Shown here: positions 27,200 through 37,509 of the stretch, piece after piece
Numbering within the stretch: position 1 is the first letter of the stretch
Layout: the number at the start of each line of letters is the position of its first letter
Source of the DNA: Paragonimus westermani
Taxonomy: Eukaryota > Platyhelminthes > Trematoda > Plagiorchiida > Troglotrematidae
Assembly (NCBI GenBank): GCA_008508345.1
Contig: QNGE01000114.1
Location: 284,538-348,537 of the forward strand
Length of the DNA: 64,000 nt
Direction: 5' to 3'
Position numbers and translations under genes: made by a program
The notes under the pieces: model-generated
Told to the model about the DNA's origin: nothing
The model's input: only the letters and a program-made list of their open reading frames with translations
The model's database searches: none

Positions 27200-30100
27200 T
27201 TAATTTAAACCCTCAAATTCCCACTAAAATAATCAGAGTGTTAGGGTTGATGTGCCGGCACTGACCTGGAAAGGATGAGCGTAACGCAATCGTCTTCTAG
27301 TCGCAGCGCTTCTACGTACGTGCACTCGCTTCCGGGCATCGATGACTTAGTTGACCTTTGGAGAATATCGTTATTTTTAACCTTAAAAGAACCATTCTAC
27401 CAAGCTGGATAATATACACTGGGTACAATAACCAGTCGGGTAAAACGGGGCTAAGCTTGCTGTAATAAATCGTCTTGAACTGGCAACGTATAGGTTAAAA
27501 GACGAGTTAAACCTCCATACGTGTATATGTCGGTCGATCAGTGCATCACTACTTTGACTATGGATGGATAAAACTGAGCGTGAGTGTTCAAGTGGTAAGT
27601 TCTGATATCACATGAAAAGGGTCAGTCCGTCCTTTATAACGTGGTCGTGGAAAGAACGAGCAACAGATACGTGTACCCTATTATCAAGCCAAATACAGTA
27701 CACCTGTATGTGACCATCGCGTGCGGAAGATACTGCGTCGGAGCTTCACAGAGTCCTGTACAAGTGTCAGATGAATCGGGTTATCATATATGGTTGCATA
27801 ACAGTTATTATGTCTAAAAGATACTCAATTATAAAGTTTGAATTGGGGTTTGGTTTCAACCACTGAATCGATTAGACTTTTGAGGTCGAAATAGACCAAC
27901 CTTACCTTTTGTGTTCGATGATAAAAGCGACTTCATCTAACTGAAAAGATTTTGGTTGAACTTGACTCTGTCCTCACTTACGACAATGATAACATGTATC
28001 TTGCTATCTAGTAGCTTCTTAGCCCATCTGGTAAACTGCCTGCCGCGTTTGGACACACTGTTTCTGTCGTTAGTACGAATTCCGCTAAAGCCCAGATATT
28101 TTGGAGTCAGGTCTCCTCGAAACGATTTAATCCGTCGCACTACTTACCAGTACTACGATAGCTAAATCGGTGTTCATAATACACCTCAGTGCCAAAGTGA
28201 TGATGACGGTTACTCAAGCTGTTCAGTCTGGTTATGAACTCAAGGCAAAGAGAGGTGTAACTTTTCTTCAAAGTGCAGGCGAATGGCAATGGCTTCCGTG
28301 TTTGTCAACAAACTTTCAGTGTCTTGCTTCGATTGTGTCCCACCAACTGGGTGGATCGGGTAGATAAGTCATTGGAATTGACTGATTGGTTTGACTCCGC
28401 TGAAGACACATCAACTGCTGGTCTGCAACTTTCTACTTAGACTCGCGTTATTCATACCACACGATGTACCCTAATGAGTCCAAGAGACGTGTGTTGCAGC
28501 CACCGCAGCCTCTTCCACAGCAGCAAAGGAAGTAGCACTCACATTAAAAGGCAGCAAGTGCAGATAATGCATTTCTTTAACAAGAGAAGCAAAATTAGTT
28601 TGAAGTTAAAGTGAGCACAATTAAGCTATAAAGCAGACCTTGTTAACTGTTATGTTGGGCGAGCCTCCAAAGTTTACAGAGGCGCTATCGTCTGTATGGA
28701 TAACATTTCAACTGCGGTGTGTATTTTGCCTATCCTACTGTAATTCACCATGTGTCTGTTAGCAAATTTTCCCTAACAACCATTCCCATCGTGTTTGATA
28801 TCTCTTCTCTTGAAGCATAACCAGGAAGGATTGCCCAGGTTTTGTCTATTGGCTACAATACAATATTTTAAAACGTTCGTACTACTGGTGCGTAACATGC
28901 ATCTGTGTTTGTGAGTAGTATAATACGTACATTAGGGAACTAGAGAGCAGGTATCAAGGCCAGAAATACGAGAGACCAAAGACGAGCATTCAAATATTGT
29001 GGGCGCACTGTTGGGGACGTGCCACCACGGTGAATAAGTTACTGCTACTAAACAGATGTGGATAAACACCAACCATGCAAATGAGTGTACGCGTCCGTTG
29101 TCCTGTTTCCATATAACCTGTACGAGAGTTCGTGTAACAGAGAAGTTCGCAAGCCAAGCGTCCTTTGTGGTCACTATAATTGGTACCTCCATACCACTAT
29201 GTGTGTTAGATGTGGTGTAGTTGTCAAGTGTGAGGCGACCCATTTGTGTTAGTTCCCTGAATTTAAACCAGATACACAAAATGTGAGTCTCAGTACCTAT
29301 ACTCCATACGCCCCACTTATTTCACCTACTCCATAGTGTCCAGTCCAAGTTAGTTTACACTGCATTTTCCTTCGTATCATTCCTTCCGAACGGGACCTCA
29401 GGATGACGTCTACAACGTTAATATCTTCGAGTGACTATGGATTACATGGTAAAAACAATTTTTCCTATGGATCGAGCTGATCTACTGCAGTGTTTGGGAA
29501 GGACTTGATTATCGTTTCACTTCAGATGTAGTATTATATATATCGCTCATAGAGGGTATAGAAACTACCCTGTGTAGCCAATGAGCCGGACAAAAGTTTA
29601 TCCACAAATATGTCAGCTATCATTGGGTCTAAGGACGATCCAAGTGTCACTGCGTCCTTCCACAGGTACAGTTTACCAAAAAACTAAAACTAAGTGATTT
29701 ATGCGCAACTGTGGACGAAATACACCTCGCCGGCTGATACTCTCACTTTCATGCAATTATTTCCCAGATATTCTCCTGGAAGCTCAGTTTTATCCATAGA
29801 CATAATAATCTTAAACAGTGAGGTTGCTTCAAGTGAGAACATTCAGTTTCCATGACACGACCATCACCCTTATGTTCTCAACAAAACGGAGGAGATTTTA
29901 TGACGTTTTGCATGCTGTAACATATCGGACAGCCATTTTGTGTTTGTGTTATATGTGGAAGCACGACACCTTCATGAACAGTACATGGCCCGTAACTATG
30001 ATGGTGCTCATTGGTCTGACCTAATGAATAGGTCGCTCTTGTTTCTTCTACTTCAGTGATTTTGCTGATACCCTCTTGATGATAGCAATTTCGACCCCTT

Positions 30101-30340
30101 CGTTGATCACAACTACAAATTCGATTGCATACTCAAATAGGACAAGTAATTCTCGCTGCTACAGTCTAGAAACTACGAGCATTTTGCTCTTCAATGGAGA
30201 CCGCCATACATATCGACACTACGCTTAGTATACACTGACCTTGAGCATTTTCACATTGAAATCTGGGGATGACGGATGATGGCAAAGTTAGTTATAAAGA
30301 TTCTGCTATAAACCTACCAACGTTGCAGAATCAGAACCCA
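27200..30340. other. No gene recognised
   Basis: The longest frame is 115 codons at 29279-28932 (minus), with no motif I know. Stops are frequent in all other frames. Confidence 0.5.
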
Positions 30341-30344
30341 AGGT

Positions 30345-31275
30345 TTGAGAACGTACAATGGATATGTTGACCATAAGTGTGACCCACCTGGCAATCAACC
30401 ATTTAGAAAGCAGACCCAATTTTGCCAGGTAATCAACAGCTGCCCAAGATTCTGGTCAAATCACTTGATGAGTCGTCACGTAGCTTACATGCGTTTCTTA
30501 GATGTTTTGAAAGTAATGTGGCAAACAGAGTGAATGATGATAACCAAAGACCTTCATATTTGATTTATTACCGCCAGGGCAGAGTTAAGAAGTTCACAGA
30601 CCATTGTACACTCTTACCAGAATCGACAGGGTTTGAAGAAGCTTTAGAGGTACTCACAAGTTAGTTTGGTCGCCGACACCGGATCTGTAGCACATGAAAT
30701 CTAGTGGTCTGACTTGGATGATCTGAAGCGTGTAACCATCTAAGTGTTAGCGTACGGTGACATACTGCCCCAACTAGGTAGATCGGAGGAGTTAAACGCT
30801 TCCCTTAATTTGATCCGGTTGGTTGAACGACTTTCCAGAAGCCTATAAGGAAGATGGGCTGGTATGGCTGCTAACATAATGATCCCTAAGCTGAAGCCGT
30901 CTAAGCCGATCTATTGACCTTCCTTAAGAAAAGAATATATGTGACCAGTAGCGAATGTGGTCTATTACTCCTAGCATTCTGGATGCAACTGACATCATGA
31001 GGTCCGGATGCCAGGCTATCGTGACGGCCATTAACTCGAATAACCATCCTGTAAGTTCTTCCCTGTGTCCAACTGAACATGACCTGATAGACTGTGTGTA
31101 CTGCGTTGCTCAACCATTAGAACAACGTAGGAATACAGTCAGACTCAACAGGCAGTGTTTTATTTGTTTGAAGGCTAACCACATGACCAAGTCATGTACA
31201 GTCCGTGCTAAGTTTCTAAGGTCTGGATGTGGCAGGCGCCACCATACACTGACCATGTGTGCCCAAGAGAAGTGA
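30345..31275 (+). pseudogene. BEL/Pao retrotransposon gag relic
   Basis: A plus-strand gag reads through several frames. LHAFLRCFESNVANRVNDD and YLIYYRQGRVKKF occur in 30422-30664, then FGRRHRI just after a stop, EELNASLNLIRLVERLSRS (near 30790), and a zinc-knuckle region in 30955-31275. The knuckle is CFICLKANHMTKSC (C-x2-C-x4-H-x4-C at 31156-31197), followed by a second CGRRHHTLTMC motif that is typical of BEL/Pao gag. The scattered stops show a dead copy. It continues into protease and RT pieces downstream. Confidence 0.8.
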
Positions 31276-31309
31276 AGAGGCTGTACAATATGGTGCAACT
31301 TCTACCAGT

Positions 31310-31579
31310 CAAAAGGATGTTCTTCTGAGCCTTGTACTTATTCGCTTAGTGACCGAAACATGCCGCATTGAGACGTATGCATTTTTGGACGACGGTTCAG
31401 AAATCACCTTAGTAGACAAAAGGATAGCTCGCAAGCTCAATTTGCCGAGTACTTCCTGTCGACTCTCGATTCACACTCTGCATGGTAATGATATGATGTC
31501 ACGTCATCGGGTGGCATTTGAAATTCAATATCTGGGCAAGGCCAACACCATTCTTGTAGACAGCTTAGATTTTTCATAA
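31310..31579 (+). pseudogene. BEL/Pao aspartic protease relic
   Basis: The frame at 31259-31579 encodes a retropepsin with the catalytic loop AFLDDGSEITLVD (DDGS at 31388-31399), followed by ARKLNL. In BEL/Pao elements this domain directly follows the gag zinc knuckles, as here, where it overlaps the gag frame by about 17 bases. It would process the polyprotein. The frame stops soon after the flap region. Confidence 0.8.
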
Positions 31580-31716
31580 TTTGCCGACTGTACAGGTCAG
31601 CAGGTTGCCCCAATGGGGTTGTAATAATGGGCTGTCCTAAAATGAATTAACTTCGTTGTTATCATTCAAAGGGGTGTGTTCTTATTGAGTACAATGTTCC
31701 GGAGGCCCATTAATTA

Positions 31717-32290
31717 ATGGAACAAAGAACAGGAACCAGAAAGGAACGGTATGCTGTTTGGACAGTGGTTGGGTGGAGACCCAGGGATGCGATTCGTGAT
31801 ACACCCGAAATTCCCGGATGTTTCAACCATATGAGTGCTCGGCTGATGTCTTTTGAAGATAAAATTCAGAGGATTTTTGAGCCGGAATGTGTTGAGCAAG
31901 GTATCACGGAAAGAAGGGCTTTGTCAATCGAGCATAGCAAAGGTTTGGTTTATCCCTTTCGGATGATCATTACGATACGGGTTTGCAACTGCAGACAGAC
32001 AAGGAGGAACTACCTGACAGACGTGCGGTGTGTGGTGAGGTCTGTAGTCATTTAAGAGAGGATTACTTAGAGATACCGTACCAAAATCGAAGTATGCAGC
32101 CGTTATATCCAGCCACATCAACAAAGGCTATATAGGACAGGTCTTTCTCCACAGTGTTAATTGTGCCAAACGATGGTATCTATCACCTGATCTAGTACCT
32201 AACCCGAGTGAGCCAAACAAGGTGCGAATAGTGGTTGATTGCTCTGCCGCATATCAAGGTGTCTGTTAACCACGTTCTGTGGAGGTATTT
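31717..32290 (+). pseudogene. BEL/Pao linker and start of reverse transcriptase, relic
   Basis: A frame at 31717-32055 reads RYAVWTVVGW and GITERRALSI, the conserved protease-to-RT linker. It then changes frame to GLQLQTDKEELPDRRAV (near 31980). At 32171-32266 it reads RWYLSPDLVPNPSEP and KVRIVVDCSAAYQGV, which is the first block of BEL/Pao reverse transcriptase, before TAA at 32267. I could not follow the catalytic YxDD part further, so the remainder is lost or too decayed. Confidence 0.75.
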
Positions 32291-33270
32291 GCCTTCCGAG
32301 CCGAACCCGGCAGAGGTAGTATCGAGATAGATCAGCATGAGATGGATCATTGGTTAGAATTAGTGAAGGCAGTAGCGTGGTTCTTTCGCTTCTTTGGGTT
32401 TGTTTGCTTACTAAAGTCTAGGAGCTAAAGAGATCCGGTGATGTCTGGGCCATTGAGTGTATTCGAACTAGAACGATCAACCGTTGAGTTGATCATGTTC
32501 GTTCCAAGAGGATGCTTTCAGACTACCCGAAATACCTCAAAGCTAACTCCATTGACAGAAGAAGTATGAGCAATCTGCCCAGGTGACGGTTTACGTTATC
32601 TCGAAGAAGGAGCAAGTGGTGACGCCGACACAAAACCTGTTATCGTGACTGCACATAAAATGTAGATTTTCTCTTCTTTATGACTAGCATTGCCTGCCTA
32701 TCGAAACATTATTGGTATTGTTTGACACCCTCTCACCCTACCTTTGCATCCGACCATTTTAAGGAGCTAATTTCCTACTGACTGGTGGCGATTTGCGGAC
32801 TCGTGTTTGGCTGCACCATTTTGAATGTTGTTCCTGCCAGCCACTTTGGGCATCTGGTTACTTCTCATCCATGGTGAGGGAGCAATTCTAATGTAATTCA
32901 GCGAAACATTGGCGTATAAATACCAATCCTTCCAGTTACCTTTTTCTGACGTATTTTACTTAAATGGTGGTTTCGTTAACTCGGCCGCCTGAATAAGTCT
33001 CATTGGGATTGTCGAGTACGCGTTAATCGTTGAATTAGCTTAAATCTCCAGAAGCGACTTTACGGTACATCGGAACTAAAGCCTTCATCTGCCTGTCGAT
33101 TCTCGACCAATACAGATAACTTCGAGTCTTTGACTTCATGCGACTGATACTAGGATGGCCAAAGTTCAGTAGTATTGCAATGAAACTACCGTGATCAGTA
33201 CACTATGTGCTAGCATTAAACGTTCGTAAATCAAAGCGGATGAGTGCTTGAAACCAGAACATTTATTCAG
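32291..33270. other. No gene recognised; possibly decayed RT of the BEL/Pao copy
   Basis: The sequence follows the recognisable RT start and may contain its decayed continuation, but I cannot find the YxDD box or RNase H motifs. No frame is long. Confidence 0.4.
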
Positions 33271-33274
33271 ACGT

Positions 33275-33540
33275 TCAATCGTTTTTCACTCTGGAAATAC
33301 TGTATAACTTGCTGTAGTGAAACATAACTTTCTGCTGCCTATGCGACAATTTTGGCACTTTTCGATGGAAAACGCATGGAGTCTGAAAAGACCTCATGAA
33401 CGTCCTTATCACTCGATGTTGATTAAATGACTGAGTCTTCATCAGCGTTTGTTTGCGCATATCGACGGAGAGTATCAACAGGAAAATGAAACTGTTCTTG
33501 CAGTTCTAAGGGGAATTTCACCGTCATATCTTCATCTATC
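33275..33540 (-). pseudogene. Possible pol remnant of the same Ty3/gypsy copy
   Basis: Downstream of the gag relic on the same strand, a frame with two stops reads pieces such as DSMRFPSKSAKIVA and SLQQVIQYFQ. These resemble the linker between RNase H and integrase in gypsy elements. If so, most of protease and reverse transcriptase has been deleted, because only about 430 bases separate it from gag. The match is weak. Confidence 0.3.
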
Positions 33541-33966
33541 GTTAGTTTCAGTTTCTTGGACGAAAGTGTAATACTGAAAGTTAGACAAACTTGAGTACTG
33601 ATTTAATTCAGTGGCATGCTGGATAATCCCGGCTCAGTAATCCGGTCTAGATCCCATTGACTCAATTTCACGTTCTTGGCAATGTAACATATATCAGTAA
33701 TAAGTGAACGACTAGGTTGAAACTCACAGTTTAACTGATCCACAAATGAATTTCGACTTTCTTAGACGTTCCACATCATACTGTAATTTTGTATATACGC
33801 TGGTATGTATAACTGATCTCAAGCTTCTTCTGAGGTAAAAGTGAGGCCATGACAACTCGCTCGTGTACTTTCCGACCCTTTTGTGAAGTACTAACACGCC
33901 TCCTTTTGCTTGAAGTGTGACAATCGAATAAAACGGTCGCAACGTTGAATCGACCGTCATTATAGA

Positions 33967-34854
33967 TCAGCGTCTCTTTCGATTCTCGAGAAGGCCTGAA
34001 CGAGGGTGCCTTTCTAAACCGAATTTCCTTATGCCCACTTTTTTCAAATCTTCGGTATATGTGGTCTCAAAATTAGCAAAACCACGCAAAATGTCATTCT
34101 CCACAATGCTAACACACGCACGGAGGCTTTGGTGATAATTCTGTTGTCTGGATAATTCATGCTTCATTGATGACACATCGACTTTTCCTTCGCCGTTGCA
34201 CTTGTTTTCAACGAACCTTACGTTGTCTTTTCAGATTTACTAATCGTTGACACTCATCTATCACAGACTTAAATGTAATGTCTGGATTATTTCCTATCTC
34301 CAGTAATGTACGTGTACACGTATCTGCGTCGGATGCTGAGTTAAGTACACATGCAAAAAAATGACATTCTAAATTGATCACTGGTGGGATCTGACGGTTT
34401 GAATTCCTCCCAGTCACGATTGACCACATCAACCAATGGTCAAAAACAACGACACGCACTCGCCGAATATGCGAGTTAAGCATTGAACAGTGTCTATGTA
34501 TGAAAATTCACGTGAGTTCTTTGGCCGAATATAGTTACATCACTCAGCGTGTTCCTTTGGGTCAATCCTGTGTAAAAGTAGTCGGGTTTAGGCGTTACCA
34601 TCTAATTTTGCTGCATCCTTACCGAAAGGGTTCTCATAACACCTAAACCTAGACTCGAACGTGACCCCGCTATCCGGTTGACAGTTAAATCCCATTATGC
34701 TGTTCGCTAAAGCTTCTATTGTGGACATTGTGGTTGCAACTGCTAGGCTCCAGTTAGCTGCCATTGTACGTGGGTTGAGTTCACACAGCTTTAATTGAAC
34801 GGCCCCACATTCTTCGCAATGCTGCCTTAAAAGCCTTTGAACTTTTACCATCAA
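33967..34854 (-). pseudogene. Ty3/gypsy retrotransposon gag relic
   Basis: The minus strand encodes a capsid-like gag in pieces. First comes a segment with GVTFESRFRCYENPFGKDA (34854-34588), then one with YIRPKNSREFSYIDT and IFGECVSLF in the same region's other frame, then NSASDADTCTRTLLEIG and IDECQRLVNLKRQRK (34483-34208), and finally a ruined zinc-knuckle region with DLKKVGIRKFG (about 34176-33967) in which expected Cys and His residues are lost. Gag packages the element RNA. Frame changes and stops make this copy inactive. LTRs were not identified. Confidence 0.8.
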
Positions 34855-34859
34855 TAAGT

Positions 34860-36445
34860 GTATGGTGATACTGATGAACTACCACTGATCGTCGCTAATT
34901 GTTGTAACCACATTAACCGCGTGGAATCAGAACACGTGGTGTACACTGAGTTTCTCTCACTCAGTCAGTAACCAAAACAAATGTGGCAAGTTAACCATAA
35001 AGTTGACCAACCTGGCAATCAGTCAGCAAAGACGGCAAGTGTAAACAGATGATTGGGTAAAAGTACATCAGCCGTCTGCAACAACCGGAACACCCCTTCA
35101 GCAGGTTCCCAGAATGAGCTTCTAAATCCAATTGTCGGAATCTGTGATTGAGGCATCAGCGTTTTGGACTGACTGAGTGGCCTCCTCCTAGTGTTAAAGA
35201 TGAAAGGTTGTTCACCACTCGAGTTAATTCGAGTATTCTGTCTTTAGCTTAACCGTACTGGCACGATTGCACAGTTCACCTTCTTTCCTGCCTCGCATTA
35301 TGACCACGAATTTATGAACGTATCTGTCATAATTCGATAATCTCATATTGTATTATTGCTGTCAGTGTCCCCATTACACTGCTCGGCTATGTTTCTAAAT
35401 TATCTGTTCTGTTCGCCTATGCGCTCTTCACGTTAGTCGCTGAGCACCGTAACTTAACACGGGTAGTAGTAGCGTGTTCAATAGTTGTTTCAAAATTCTA
35501 CGCGTCAGGCACTGTTCCAAAAGCATAATAGTTGAACCTTTTTCATCAGGTTGATAAATAGCACATTCAGGTTGGTTGATCATGCGGTTGTGACAATAAC
35601 CGAGCCACAACGAATGACCCTCTAGAAGTGACGAAGATTTTGGTCTGCACCCATGCGAGGATTGGCGGGTTTGCATATCGGAACGGTTCCACATTTATCA
35701 GTCCATTCTTGGTGATTCCCACTTCATTTTGCGTAGCCTACAGTCCAGAGAGGCAAAGAACTTGTATATTCTGCTTCGAATGAATTACCACATGGCTCCG
35801 AAATAGAAAGAGCACGAACGCGCCAAGCGTCAGCCACCACAACAGTTACACAATAAGATACCACACTTAATTTGGTGAGGACCGACGCATGCACGGTCAC
35901 TCGCTGACGTAGATATGTGTACACATATACATGTAAATATCGATGAACGTATTGCTACTCGAAAAGATCGTTTGAACAGTACCGTTCCATTTCTGAACAG
36001 AATTTTAAGCCGGAAGCAATCAGCGTAATACTATATCGTTTATTTTGAACAGCAATATACACATCTTCACTAAAAGAAAGAACAAACGGTGACACCAAGG
36101 TTAAGCAACAGAAATCTAAAGGGAAGGATGTGGAAACAAGCTCTCGGACCAAATGTTGGGCGCTGTATAGTTAGCAACACTGGACAGTTGTAAAGTCCTC
36201 ACAAAGATTGGCAAACGTTAATAGCTTAAACACCAAATGAAAAATTACTCGTGTGGTATGTACCAATCAGATTACAGAAAAATGGAAAAAGGATACAAAT
36301 AACTAAATAAAAGTAAAGTACAATAAACGGTCAGTTCCACAGAATCAGAAGCTCTTTAGAGCACGAAGGTGCTATCAGAGTCAAGGCTCACGTATCAGGG
36401 CAGAAAACTGTCCTTTATAGTGAGACAACTGTCATAGGGAGGCAA
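34860..36445. other. No gene recognised
   Basis: Bases 34990-35032 resemble the start of the BEL/Pao gag region at 30365-30410, both in DNA and in translation (HKVDQPGNQ against HKCDPPGNQ). This suggests a small BEL fragment. An 88-codon frame at 35694-35428 (minus) is unassigned. Confidence 0.4.
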
Positions 36446-36448
36446 CAG

Positions 36449-37492
36449 TTAACCCCAGGTTCCCCGCATAAATTTGTCGTAGGGTTTTAGGGAACCTAGA
36501 ATAGCCAATAAACATAAACCCGTGACTACATAGGAGGGCAATCCCAACCGAAGAATGGCGCTACATAAAGAAGGGAATATGGTCACCCGAAAAGAAATGG
36601 TCACAGGTGAATGAGAAACAGAGTTCGCACCACAGCTTATTGTGTGGAGGACCGACGGAATGGCGACATTATGGGAGTCGGCTCGGTATTTCGCAACCTT
36701 CTCCGTCCAGGCAAGTTGGCATCGATAGTCATCCACCATACTGACATCAAGCACTACAGTAGCGCCGTCACGAACCATGATCACGTCGGGTGTGATGAAC
36801 GAACTCGCCTTTGGTACTCACAACCCCTTGAAGACTGTATCGCCCAAGTTAGGCATTCGTTTTGTTAGGTCTTTGGCCACGCGGTTATGTCGAGCACAAC
36901 GTGTACCATGAGTGATTCGGCATGACTGAAGGATATGAGAAAGACATTCTGGTTAACTGCAGTCGCTACGGCAGATAACTGAATGGCCAGTTCTGCCACC
37001 TCGTGAATTTCGGACCTTAGTCCGAAGGAGATTACATCTGAGCTGGATGGTACAAATAAAAATTTTGAGGAATACGCGGTCTGGATCGAACAGCGAACGA
37101 TTAGACTGCAGGGAGCGTGACATTTCCCGATTACCACGGCTGTCTAGCCAACGATAGAGTTTATCCATCCACGCCGCGTGGGCTTCCTCCAAGTTCGTCA
37201 CCACTACACCCTGAACGCGTACCGGAACGTTCACTTCCTCCAAGATAGGGCCAAACGAATCGTCTTTGACCATATTCCGCAGAACCGGATATTGACTGGA
37301 GAGCAGTCTGTCCAATCGAGATTTGCACGAGATTGGGATAGTGGTGAACAAACTCGGGATGCCGGAGAAATGAATGTTAATACCTAAGTTCTGAAAAAAC
37401 CTTGGCAGCAGACGGTTAGGTATTTTGGGAAGTTTTTCCCCTGAGGGCGCAGGGGAATGTGTAATGTTGAAGTCAGTTTCTAACACCAACAC
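36449..37492 (-). pseudogene. R2-like non-LTR retrotransposon, 3' end of ORF with restriction-like endonuclease
   Basis: A single minus-strand frame runs from about 37507 to a stop at 36449 and is interrupted only by TAA at 36955-36953 and TGA at 36820-36818. It reads in order: a post-RT segment (GIPSLFTTIP, RLDRLLSSQYPVLR), a conserved linker (VRVQGVVVTNLEEA), a segment with LRCNLLRTKVRNSRGGR, a CCHC-type finger (CRSDC then HILQSC) and a restriction-like endonuclease (PDVIMVRD, VVLDVSMV, AWTEKVAKY) with the P-D...D...K pattern. It ends GSLKPYDKFMRG. This order is diagnostic of R2-type elements, which copy RNA directly into a nicked target site. The reverse transcriptase core upstream of 37507 was not recognised, so the copy is 5' truncated or decayed. 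Confidence 0.88.
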
Positions 37493-37509
37493 ACTCAGGG
37501 CAAATTCCT

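Noticed and set aside
35428..35694. Minus-strand frame ending LLLPVLSYGAQRLT, reminiscent of the end of LINE RT domains
   Set aside because: Only a few residues fit and the flanking sequence does not match any RT block.
36611..37387. Plus-strand frames at 36611-36868 and 37178-37387
   Set aside because: They are antisense shadows of the R2-like coding frame.
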